A DNA stretch of 60,000 bases from Symsagittifera roscoffensis (taxonomy: Eukaryota; Xenacoelomorpha; Acoela; Convolutidae), in contig NC_087064.1 of NCBI RefSeq assembly GCF_963678635.1, positions 73,099,465-73,159,464 of the forward strand, read 5' to 3'. A program made the position numbers and the translations under genes. Positions 45,967 to 57,100 of the stretch are shown here, piece by piece (the stretch's first letter is position 1; each line of letters starts with the position of its first letter). The notes beneath the pieces are model-generated. The model saw only the letters and a program-made list of their open reading frames with translations. It was not told where the DNA came from and made no database searches.

Positions 45967-47447
45967 GTAAGCATACATGGCCCACAAAATAGTAAGCATC
46001 AGGGTATCTCAAGTTATAACAATAAATCATGCTCTATGGCTTTAATAATCATAAAGCATAACTTGCTACTTTTTTATACTATTCAAATGAAGACAGTATA
46101 ATTTTGTTTTTACACTTAATCAAAAACAAGACTGTTTCCCGTAAATATCTGTTTTTTTTTATAAATGTGTAAGAGCCATTACGACTCTACTCTTGGTCCA
46201 TGACTCTTCTGACATATCTTGATCATGTTTGCGTTCTAAACAACCATTGAATTTCCTTTCTTTTAAGTTGGCTGTGAGGCCAATTTTGGATGGTTTCATT
46301 GTTTTACTTTTTTCGCTAAAAATTTGTTTGTTTGTTTGGCCGGAACTACTCATTTTATATCGACTCTGTAGCATCATATTGCGTTTTTTGAAAGGCGAAC
46401 GTAGATTTTATGCGTACCTGTGTGTGTGTGTGTGTGTATGCTTCACACATGCTTGAAAATTGTCATAATCTTCATTAAACAGGGTGACGTAAGATTCACA
46501 GTAGGTTTCGTTTTTCTAGCTCATTTTGTTTACGAAATTTTTTTCGCACTCACGGGCGTGAACTCAAGTAACTTTGGTTTGATTTGTTTGTTTGATTGGT
46601 TTCACTGCTGATAAACGCTGACAATTGTCTTTAATCTCATGTTTCGAGACAATTGAAGACAAACTTGTGAAATTTTTTTGTTGGATTAGCTTATACGACA
46701 TTTTTAGCCTAGCATTTTTTTTCAGTTTTTGGCTTCGTTTGGCTTGATTGCCATATAATGTTTGTGATGTCTTTCAATCTTATTAGCGGCGTTTTTCAAC
46801 CCATATTGTTAACACCGTTACAAGTATTCTTTTTAATAATTTCAATTAACAGAGACGACGATCGGTAAACATCAATGCGTTACACATTTAGTACGGGTTT
46901 TTTTTCGCGAATATTTTTTTCTAGGTGTTTTTATTCTTTTATTTTTTTTCTGGAAAGTCAGTCCGAGTAACATCTTAAATAGCAAAACAAAGGCGTGGTC
47001 TTCTTTGTTTTTTTTTTGGCCGGTTTATGCTATTTTTTGCATGTAGTTTTCAGGTTTTTGCATTTCAGGTTCGCCGAACAAATTTTATATATCTCATGGT
47101 CAATGCCGAGTTTAGTGAAGTTTTCGAATAGTTGAATTTCAGGTTGTCGGAAATACTGGTAAATATTGTTCTCGTTGCTTGAAGTTCAAACTGTCGATTG
47201 CTGTTCTCGTTGCTATTTTTTCAGTTGATGGCGACTCTTGAATTAACACTGTTGCTCAGATCCTTCTTGGTTCTTGAAACTAGTCGAACATCGTTGTTTT
47301 TCTGTAGGTACGTCGTAGTTATGTTCAGTTCTCGTTTCAATGAAGAAATAGTGTTCCTTGATTGCTGTCGCTCGATTCTTATTGGTTTGATAATTTGAGC
47401 AATTTCAATTTTTATTTGTTTTTGCGCTTTATTTTGCGCTTTTGGCC
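45967..47447 (+). other. Intron 1 of the dehydrogenase gene, left part
   Basis: No exon found. T-rich dispersed repeat with GATTGCCATATAATGTTTGTGATGT near 46,750, related to 22,780. The candidate LTR element begins at its right edge. Confidence 0.55.
46419..46437 (+). repeat. (TG)n microsatellite
   Basis: Nine and a half TG units. Confidence 0.95.
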
Positions 47448-47474
47448 TGTGGAACCTGATCTAAACTACATATT

Positions 47475-47531
47475 ATGATTGGATAAGTTAAATGTTTTAC
47501 CAATGTAAAGTATTTAATATTAACCAATCAT
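47475..47531 (+). promoter_or_regulatory. Inverted CCAAT pair in the LTR
   Basis: ATGATTGG (47,475-47,482) and CCAATCAT (47,524-47,531) are exact reverse complements, giving two oppositely oriented CCAAT boxes upstream of the TATA-like sequence. Confidence 0.5.
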
Positions 47532-47721
47532 GATCCATCTAACTAACAACCCACTTATTTGTAAGTGCTGAAGTTACTTGTAATTTCAGCACCAGAGAGA
47601 TTTGAATTTAACTTAGAAATTAGTTGGACTCTCCCGAGCACTTCAGCAGCCGCAATAAACCAGTATACCCTAGATCTATTGAGCCTAGCAGAGACTAGTT
47701 AAACAACCTGAGACTAGATAG

Positions 47722-47728
47722 TATAAGA
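47722..47728 (+). promoter_or_regulatory. TATA-like box of the LTR
   Basis: TATAAGA, about 130 bases before the LTR end, a usual distance for an LTR promoter. The AATAAA lies ahead of it, so poly(A) addition may use a signal in U3. Confidence 0.4.
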
Positions 47729-47859
47729 GTAAGATTAGGATCGGTATTAGACTAAGAAGTTGCACGAATCTATCCGGCCGAAAATAAGATAGCGTGACGA
47801 GCAGACGGTGTACCCTATCCGAAATTACTCTATGAGTTACACTTCGGTCCTAACTCATC

Positions 47860-47882
47860 TGGTGCGACCATAAGTCTCGAAC
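47860..47882 (+). other. Candidate tRNA primer-binding site
   Basis: TGGTGCGACCATAAGT begins two bases after the LTR; its complement ends in CCA as a tRNA does. Further in, CTCGAAC complements a T-loop (GTTCGAG) at nearly the expected distance, one base short. The tRNA species is not identified. Confidence 0.5.
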
Positions 47883-49111
47883 AAGACCTTAATAGATTAG
47901 AATTAACCAAAATAGATTAGAAATTAGACAAAAACATTTACAAAATGTTATATGACAATAATTTAATCGAAATGTCTCTACGACTCAATAGATCAGAGCC
48001 AATATTCCGAACCATAACAGAACTACCCGGAATTGGAAGAAGACCTCGAACCAAAGACGACATACGACAAAGTAGAAACTTGCCGTATAGTTATATGATA
48101 GTTCGGCAAAAGCCAGAACAAACTTTTATATTTCGAATACTACTTGCAATGAATTTAGATTTCCATTTGCAAACATAAAACCTTGAAGTTACTCTTCAAA
48201 ATCATTTCAGGCGCTAAACAAAATTATTAATATACAATAACGATTGATAAAAAGATCTAAGATCGTTTTCCTAAAACTCTGCAGTAATATACAAAACATG
48301 TTTGAAAAATATTTATTGAAAAATAAAAAATAAAAATTAGTAGCATGACAATAAATGGTTAGTAATCATAAATCATCCTGTTGTTCCAGCTCCATCACCT
48401 AAAACATAACAGCAATCATAAACCCACTAATATCATCAAAACACTAAATCTTTCCTTTACACACATTTAAAATTTTATTAAAACTTAAATTCACTTAATT
48501 TTAAAACCAGATCATCAAGGCTTATCCTTGGATCTTAAATCATTTTCTACTTAATTAAATTTCAAATTTGATCATCAAGGCTTATCCTTGGATCAAACAG
48601 AACAACTTTGTTCTCCCCCACCCACTTAATTAGTGTCTAACGACCTCAAACGTCGATTCACTACCCAACCCTTTCTAAAGACCTAAGACTAATAGAAATT
48701 TTTAAACAAAACTAATCATTCAAATTAGGATAAACAGTGAAGAACTTCGGTTATTCATCCTTCACTTGACCCCCCCTCTTACCAGACCCAGGATAAATCT
48801 TAGACTTAGTAAGTTTAAAATAGTATCTAACGAACTACTCGCGTTCTAATTATACCTGAACCTTGTGGATCGATTTACTATTCTCCAACCCTTGAACACA
48901 ATCACTACCCCTAAGTAAGATTAAGTAAGTTAACACCTTAACTTATACTAGCCACGAGAAAGTAAAAAATCATTCTTCGGAATCGATATACTTTTCTCTC
49001 CAACCCTGAACAAACAGACCCAGGTTAAGCTAACCAAAAAATCGTAAGAACTAACAGTTTAGGAAAATAGAAATCATTTAACAACCCTTTGCATCCGTCA
49101 TTCTAAACCTT
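47883..49111 (+). other. Long 5' leader of the LTR element
   Basis: About 1.2 kb between primer site and ORF A. It contains a small open frame (47,945-48,178, 77 codons, no recognised motif; it may be a real leader peptide or chance), a duplicated hairpin (48,510-48,594), and three good splice-donor-like sequences: GTAAGT at 48,809, GTAAGA at 48,915 and GTAAGT at 48,925. A leader of this length is where packaging signals and a donor for subgenomic RNA would be expected. Confidence 0.5.
48510..48594 (+). repeat. Duplicated 25-nt hairpin in the leader
   Basis: Identical 25-nt copies at 48,510-48,534 and 48,570-48,594, 60 bases apart. Each folds with GATC/GATC and CAAGG/CCTTG stems around the loop CTTAT, with an AT bulge. 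Exact conservation of both copies and the paired structure suggest an RNA signal. Confidence 0.8.
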
Positions 49112-49579
49112 ATGTCATTTAAAAACCTAGGAAATAAACAAACAATCGTTTTACACAATTGTGAAATAGATAACAAAAAATACGACCTTGTAATCACACC
49201 TCATACACAAACAGTTGGATACATTCGAACAAAACGACAAACACTAAAAAGAAAAATAATAACGAAACAAAGACAAATAACACGAAAAAGATTTTCAAAA
49301 AATCGAAACGCATTTTCAGAATCAGAAACCAATAGTTTAGACGAACTTTACAAACTAAAAGAATCAATAGATAAAAATTGCCCACTTCACGATCAATTAT
49401 ATTTTTCTGACTCAGAAACAACTTCAAATTCATCACAAAGAGGAAAAAGAAGAATAAAAAAACAGTACAAACACAAACCAGTACATCTATACAATTGGAA
49501 TCAACCAATTCGACACATTAATAATTACATATTAACAGTCATCGAACGGAAAAATGAGTTCAACGCACACCCCAGGTGA
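49112..49579 (+). CDS. ORF A, very basic 155-codon protein
   Basis: First sizeable ORF of the element. No family recognised. Residues about 36-72 are densely basic (KRQTLKRK, KQRQITRKRF), followed by an acidic/Ser stretch with SESETNS and FSDSETTS (possible casein kinase II sites) and another basic patch RGKRRIKKQYKHK. Such a composition fits an RNA-binding or nuclear-localised regulator; that is inference. It overlaps the start of ORF B by 26 bases, in another frame, which makes coupled expression of both likely. It is in the place of an accessory gene ahead of gag, which is unusual; Ty3/gypsy elements normally begin with gag. Confidence 0.7.
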   Translation: MSFKNLGNKQTIVLHNCEIDNKKYDLVITPHTQTVGYIRTKRQTLKRKIITKQRQITRKRFSKNRNAFSESETNSLDELYKLKESIDKNCPLHDQLYFSDSETTSNSSQRGKRRIKKQYKHKPVHLYNWNQPIRHINNYILTVIERKNEFNAHPR

Positions 49580-51167
49580 CGAAACTCCAGATGATGATGA
49601 AATCTTTCCTTTTATAGTAGATGCAGATACTGATAGAGGACAACACATATTTTGTCAAAATTTACTCGTAAATTTATTTGAACCCGGAATCAGTCCATGT
49701 AAAACAGAGTTCCCAGATGTAAAAATCAAAAGACAAATCATAGACCACTACTTAAAAGATATATGCAACATAACACAACAGTATGGAATCTACTCCATAG
49801 AATTCACCTCACCAAACCATAATAATAGAAAATATACAATTCAAACAGACGATCTTGATTTAGAATTTTCAAAAGTTTTTTCAGAATATATAAAAAGCAT
49901 CCAATATCATAACTCACAAAGAGCAAACTCCATATTCACCAATGAAGTTTTCGCAATAATATATAGTTATATTTCAATATTAGAAAACGAAACCCCAATA
50001 ACAAATGTCTCACCGACAGAAACATCTAAACATTTGAAAGTACGACATGAAATCACACTACTCTCTAGTTATTTAAACATCATTAAAGAAAATTTCACGA
50101 AAGACGACGTTTCACAACATACAAAACACGATCTACAAAAAATTTTGGCATGGTTCATAATAGATTATTTCACACACAATATTGATTTAATTGCACAAGC
50201 AAGAAAAAATTTTAGACCCCAAAATTCGAACGATGATACCGCTATCACAGAACAATCAGATTATGTTTGGGACCCCGAATGGTCTCATCCCGCATTTATA
50301 AGCTTTCCACAATCAATCTCAAGTCAAGCAATAGGTACAATATCTTACATAAGAGATTATGTAAGAGTAATACCATTAACAATTGATGCAACACCATTAA
50401 ACTATAATACATTTTTACCTGATACACAAAATAATAGTTTAAACTCTACAGTTATACACAATGAAAACCTCAATGGAACTAGGAATCTTACTCAACAAGA
50501 TATCCAGACACCATCACACTTCATAAATGAAGAAATTGTACACACAACAACTACACAACAAAGTATTTCACCAATACGCCCAAATTTAACAACACCAAGA
50601 AACACAAATCCTTCACAAACACAGGTAACCTTACAATCAACCGTTAAACCTTCGGTTGCCCCTAAATATTCACATATGGATTACCAAACATACAGACCCA
50701 TGACAATACCATCAAAAACACGCAAAACATTCACTAGAAACAACTTTGCAGACCATAATTATAATTATACACATCCATCAAAAACATATAATCAACCACA
50801 AAGAAATTTTAACCAATATACAAGATCTCGAAATTGGGATAACCCAATGGCCCAACCTAATTCAACAAATTTCCAAACAAATCCTCCACGGGATCACAGT
50901 GAAAATTACCCATTTTTTCAACAAAATAAAAATAAAAAACAGACATCTTATCAAATGGATTATTTATCCTCAGATGATGATTTCTTACAACCAGATATAT
51001 TTGCACAAAATACTCAAGAATATCGTAGACAAGGAATACAGAAAACACGTACAAATCATAGAAATTTTTCTCCACAACCAATAGATGCACAAAATCAACA
51101 ACCAATTCAACAACAAAATCCAATTAATACACAATCTTTTCAACCAATTCAACAAAAAATCCAATGA
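49554..51167 (+). CDS. ORF B, 537-codon orphan protein
   Basis: Unrecognised. The first ~250 residues look globular: acidic N-terminus (DETPDDDEIFPF), a long alternating helix region (SIFTNEVFAIIYSYISILEN), then VWDPEWSHPAFISFPQSISS and RDYVRVIP. The C-terminal half is Gln-, Asn-, Pro- and Thr-rich and ends QQNPINTQSFQPIQQ, like the linkers of Gag proteins. No Cys-His box is visible. It may be a separated N-terminal Gag (matrix-like) protein, as ORF C has only about 60 residues before its capsid part, or an accessory protein. The stop overlaps the ORF C start as ATGA, so ORF C could be translated by termination-reinitiation. No frameshift signal is needed because both ORFs have their own ATG. 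Confidence 0.75.
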   Translation: MSSTHTPGDETPDDDEIFPFIVDADTDRGQHIFCQNLLVNLFEPGISPCKTEFPDVKIKRQIIDHYLKDICNITQQYGIYSIEFTSPNHNNRKYTIQTDDLDLEFSKVFSEYIKSIQYHNSQRANSIFTNEVFAIIYSYISILENETPITNVSPTETSKHLKVRHEITLLSSYLNIIKENFTKDDVSQHTKHDLQKILAWFIIDYFTHNIDLIAQARKNFRPQNSNDDTAITEQSDYVWDPEWSHPAFISFPQSISSQAIGTISYIRDYVRVIPLTIDATPLNYNTFLPDTQNNSLNSTVIHNENLNGTRNLTQQDIQTPSHFINEEIVHTTTTQQSISPIRPNLTTPRNTNPSQTQVTLQSTVKPSVAPKYSHMDYQTYRPMTIPSKTRKTFTRNNFADHNYNYTHPSKTYNQPQRNFNQYTRSRNWDNPMAQPNSTNFQTNPPRDHSENYPFFQQNKNKKQTSYQMDYLSSDDDFLQPDIFAQNTQEYRRQGIQKTRTNHRNFSPQPIDAQNQQPIQQQNPINTQSFQPIQQKIQ

Positions 51168-54100
51168 CTGCACACTCGTATCAACCATCACAAATGCACA
51201 ATGAAATACCACTCCCATATTATCTCCAACAACATGAAATAACAAGAAACCAACTTTCAAATTTTTCTCAAATGCCAAATGCAGCAGAATCATTACAAAT
51301 GACAATGAATCCATACCTTATGGGTGGATCATCAATAACATCAAACAAACCTTTAATGGTTTTCACAGGAACAGACCCTGAATACTCTGTAGAAGATTAT
51401 TTAAATGCAGTAACAGCAAACCTGATTTTAAATATTGGACCTGAACCAATTAATACGCCACTACATCAAAACTGGATACATCGACGCACAGCGTTAATAC
51501 AAACAACCTTAGATGGCGCAGCCCAAAAATGGTTTTCAGTACTACCTCTAGAAATAAAATCAAACTGGAAAAGGTTTACACAGGAATTTTCAAAAATGTT
51601 TGACTCCGAAAGAAACAAACAACAACAAAGAGTTTTATGTAATGAAATTCGCAGATTACCAAACGAAACCATCAAGCAATTAGCAGTACGAATCGAAACA
51701 CTAGTTCGAAAAGCATATTCATTAAATACACATGACTATAAAAACACAAAGATGACAGAAATCTTAATGATGACCTTAACACCACAATTAAGGAAAATAG
51801 CAATAAAAAAGAGAGCATCCCATCCTTCTTCAATTCGAGAACCCGATTTAGATTTTCGAAAACTAGTAGACAAATTAGAACAAGCAGAAATCACGATGAA
51901 ACTAGAAGAAACGGAAAATCTGAAATTACAATACGTTAACAGAATTGAAACGACTCCCACTAATATTAATAACATACAGGAATCAGAGACAGACCTCGTT
52001 GAAAAAATCACTGAAATACTCAATATCTACGAAAAGAACCCAAACTTTAAAGGCAAACCATCTTTCAAAAAATGGTGTAATTATTGCCGACGATACGGAC
52101 ATAGTATTTCCGAATGTAGACAAAAACAGCAAGACAATCAAAATAAACCTCAAAAATATAAAGAACCAAATAAATCATTCTATCAATACATGAAAAAAGA
52201 TCAAAATCTACCGAACAAAACAGTCCACAGCAACAACAGTTCAGGAAAACCACTCCCGAACAATACAAATTATACAAGAAATCAATCACCATATAACTCA
52301 AGTTATAGAGAAAGATCACCAGAACGAAGAAACACGTATAATTCATCACAAAATCACTACAATAGACCAAATAGTCGAAATAACTACTCCAGATCAAATT
52401 CAAATACACAACGATTTGTTTCTAGATCTAATTCCCAATCAAGAAATAACTACTATCCAAACAACCAATCACGAAATTCATCATACAATAGGAATAGAAA
52501 CTACTCCTATAATCGAAATAGAAGTTATTCAAACAACCGAAACCAGAATTACCCGAACAATCGATCAAGGAATAACTCATATAATAGATCGAACTATAAC
52601 AGACCAAACAATAATTACCAAAACAGATCGCGAAATAATTCACAAAATCGACACTCAAGTTATAATAATCGTTATAGAAATTATTCCCAATCACCACACC
52701 GGAATAATAATAACTATAATAATTCTAATAATCGCCACAGAAGTAGTACACCTAAACATCAAAGACAAATCAATCAAGTACAATCTAATCCAGAAACAAC
52801 ATCAGACCCTCCAGGTATTGATGACACAGTAACTGATACGTTACAACTCAATCAAATAAACTGTACATCATCAGATTCAGAAAGTGATACTGAAAACACT
52901 CTTTCTATCAATATGATAAAAGTCGAAAATGACTATGAATCTGTCATATATGAACAACCTTTTTCATCACACATATATGAAAATCAATCAGAATTTCTTC
53001 AAAATTATTACACTACACCCATAAATTCCACACCAACGACACAAGAAACAAACGAGATTAACACTACAGATCAAACCAATAAAAATACCAAAACAAAATG
53101 CTTGAATACAAACCACATTTATCAAAATATACAAAAAGAACAACCCAAAGAAAAAATTTGGACAATACCATTTCTCTTAGAAAGCCCAAGAAATAAAGAA
53201 TTTCAACCACCAGACCTTGAAATAGATTTTTTAATTGATTCAGGAGCAGAATCAAACATAATAAACATCCCCACATGGAATGAAATAAAAACCTTACACC
53301 CAAAGCTAACACCTCTTGAAACCTCCAGCAAACTAGCAACAGCACAAGGATCAACATTGATAAACTACGGAAAAATCCAATTATTTCTCCTCCCCACCAG
53401 AACAATGGAACAAAGCAAAATTTTAAATAAGCCATTTAAACAAATATTCCATATCACTGACATTAAATATAATATCATTGGAATACCATTTATTTCGAAG
53501 TACATACCAACAATTAACATATTAAATAGTAAAATATTAATCAAAGATAAATATACAAAAACAAAAGAAACATCCTTAACATTTTTTCAAAGATTAAATA
53601 AACAACCACCATTCTTTTCAAAATTCTACCCGATATTTAACAAACAAAGAAAACACCTAAAACCACTATCAGGAAATATCTATAATTTTTCAATCAAACA
53701 AGTTCACCAATATGATAAAGAACAAAACAAACAAAAATTTTATATGTCAGAATTTGAATTCAAACCTATTCACAAATTTTTCAAAATCACAATCTCATCC
53801 ATAAAATATTTGAAAAATTCGAATTCCGATATCATTTCCTTACATGTCTATAACAACACACCTTACCAAGTAACATTACCTTTAGGACTTTTAGGATACT
53901 GTGAAACCAACGCTACAATGTCACCAATACACGAAAAAGCCTATCGCGTAAATAATATACTCCAATTACTAGATATTTGCCAATCTACAATTCTTAATGA
54001 AGAATTATCTATAAATAATATAATAAGTAACGAAAACAGAAATACGGATTATTTCACAAAAACTCCATATTTCAAACCTACATTCAACATAAGTAACTAC

Positions 54101-57100
54101 ACAGAGGACCAACAGAAATTTTTAACAATGTTTAATTTCCAACATTCACAAATAACACAAGACGAATTCGAAAAATTAGCCAAACAGCTAATTAAATATT
54201 CATCAGTCTATGCAACATCAAAATTTGATGTTGGCAAAATCAGTTCATCACTACATCTCCCGTTAAAACCAGACGCAGTTTTCAAAAAACAGAGAGCAAG
54301 TAAAGTACCAATTCACTTACATGATAAAGTGAACAGATTACTCGATATTTTAGAACAATACAACATTATATCACCAGTTAATAAAGAAGAACAACCAAAA
54401 GGCAACACATTTATCAACCCCGTTATCATTCTAGCTAAAGGAGAATCATTAAAAATCGTTCTCGACGCTAGATACCTCAATTCACTCATAGATGAATCAA
54501 AATGTAATTGGCCCATTGAACCAATACAAGTTATTTTAACAAAAATAAACGGCAAATACTTTACAACCGCCGATATGAATAGTGCATACAATCAAATGCC
54601 ACTAGATGAACAATCACGACGTTTAACACAATTTGTTATCGGAAACCAACAATATGAATTCAACCGCTTATTCTATGGAATATCCATAGGACCAGCAGCA
54701 TTTTCAGCTTTTATGAGCAAAATTTTTAGACCACTAATACTCAAGAAAAACGCAATCACCTATTTAGACGATGTTTTTATGCAATCACAAACAAAAGACG
54801 AGATGTTCAATGTTTTAGAAAAATATCACCAAATACTTCAGAACGAAAATCTGAAGGCCGCCCCCGATAAATCACACTTCTTTTTGACAAGAGTTAAATT
54901 CTTAGGACATAATATAGAAAGAAAAACAATCACTCCATTGAAATCACGCATTGACGCTATTCAAAAACTTCAACCACCAACAAATAAAAAGAAAATCCAA
55001 GAATTTCTTGGAATGTTAAACTTTTTAAGTAAATATGTTTATAAAATGCAATTATATCTACGACCATTTTATAACATCCTTAGACAACAAAATAATTTTG
55101 AATGGAACACAGAACATCAAACACGATTTGAAGAAATAAAGAAACTTTTAACTGAACAAATTTCAAACACAATTCCAGATTCAAATCAACCATTTTATGC
55201 AATGTGCGATGCTTCGAACTTTGGCATCGGTGCAGCACTATTACAATCACATACTGGTACAAATAAAATGAACCTCATATCAGCAAATTCTCGATTATTC
55301 ACTCAAGCAGAGCTACGACTCTCAACTCTAATGAGAGAATGTACAGCCATAATATATACACTGACAGAATATGAATTTCTGATACTTGGATCAAAACATC
55401 CAACAGTTCTATTCACAGACCATAAACCAATCATCTTTCTCTTTACACAAAAATCTAACCCAAACCACCGAGTTTACAGATTTCAACTAATTCTAATGAA
55501 ATTTCCAAACTTACATATAGTTTGGACAGCAGGAAAAAATCTTGCATTACCAGACACCTTAAGTCGAAATACACCACCTGAATTACTTACACGAAAAACA
55601 ACAGTTGAAATACCCAAAAACATAAAATTCTACCTTGCAGAAAACGAAACATCACCCCGATTGGAATGCAAATATGCAGTAAAAACTGATATTGAACAAT
55701 CACAAATAAATAATTTACAACATTTCCCACTTTATTTAGATTGTCAAAATAATCATTATGAAGTTGATCTACTTGGAACATCAACTTTCAAACCAATCCC
55801 ATATTCTCAATGGATAAAAAATAACACCCAACAAAAACGAACAAAACAACACCCGCCTAAGAAAGACCATTTTCCACTAATTGAAAAAGAAGATTTAACT
55901 GATAAAATAAATTTATCAGGACCACAAACAAATGATTCAAAATACACAATAAATCAAGTTTTTGACCTTCACGACCCACTTGACACAATACCCTTATCTA
56001 AATTAGAAATCGAAAACATTTTTCTCCCCCCAACAGAAACAATTACAGTTTCAACACTGAAACAATATCAAAATCTTGACCCGATAATTAGACAACTAAA
56101 ATCATGGCACAAATATAAAACTAAACCTATCAAAGCAGATTCAACCATTCTAGGAAACAAAACACTCCTCCGATACTTTCGCAAATTTAACAACACAACA
56201 ATTAACGAAAATACAGACCTTTTAGAGTATAACCTAAATGAATCTACAGTTCCATGTCTCCCTTTAAGTATGATTCTTATAGCTTTTAATATTTCACATA
56301 CACAAAATATTAAAGGACACTCTGGATCAGAAAAAACATATTCAAATTTTATACAAAACTTTTATTTCCCAAATGCACCAATTTGGATAAAAGTACTATG
56401 CAATGATTGTATAGTATGTCAACTAAATAAACCTTACCCGAATCAAAAACAAATAGCACAAAAACAAGATTTTAAAGGACAAAGCTTGTACTTTAACCAT
56501 CGTATCTCATTTGATACTAAAGGACCAATTTCACCCTCTTCAGAAGGAAACTCCTACATTATGGTAATTGTTGACGCATTTACACATTATGTAGCACTTA
56601 ACCCAGTACCACATTGTAACGCTTATTACGCTTACACAACACTCTATGAACACTGGATAGCAAAATTCGGACTACCAGAAATTTTAGTCACAGACAACGG
56701 TACAGAATTCATAAATAATGAAATTATCACACTATGTCATTTATATAACATTAAACACAAACCACGTACATCTCATGCACCTTGGACAAACGGCCTAGTC
56801 GAAGGTATGAACCGTTCATTACAAGAATATCTTAGATGTATCATCAACGGAAATGATACAAAATATACCGAATGGTCAGCAGATGTAAAATTATTTCCCT
56901 TAGCATATAATTCACAAATTACGACAACTCTAGGAATGTCACCATACGAAATGGTTTTTAACCAAAAGCCACGCAAACCAATAATGTTTACAGCAAATTC
57001 TCATAAAAACGCACAAGGTTATTGTCAACCAAATAAAGACTCAATTTGTTATAACCTACCTTTACATACACACGATGAAGATCATTTTCATCACCCACAA

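Larger units (their letters stand above)
47448..47857 (+). repeat. Candidate 5' LTR (410 bp)
   Basis: Bounded by TGTGG and CTCA, i.e. the TG...CA ends of an LTR, and followed after two bases by a primer-binding-site-like TGG. It contains an AATAAA (47,654-47,659), a TATAAGA (47,722-47,728) and two hairpins. The second LTR copy is not visible, so the boundaries are inferred. Confidence 0.55.

Noticed and set aside
47945-48178. 77-codon frame in the retroelement leader
   Set aside because: It could be a leader peptide, but there is no motif or overlap with the other ORFs; mentioned with the leader only.
49194-49508. Hydrophobic 104-codon minus-strand frame opposite ORF A
   Set aside because: It is the antisense shadow of A-rich Lys codons (giving Phe and Leu); no reason to think it is expressed.
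50746-51084. 112-codon Ile-rich frame within ORF B
   Set aside because: It is a shadow of the AT-rich coding sequence in another frame. The same applies to 51,945-52,193 and 52,416-52,832 within ORF C.
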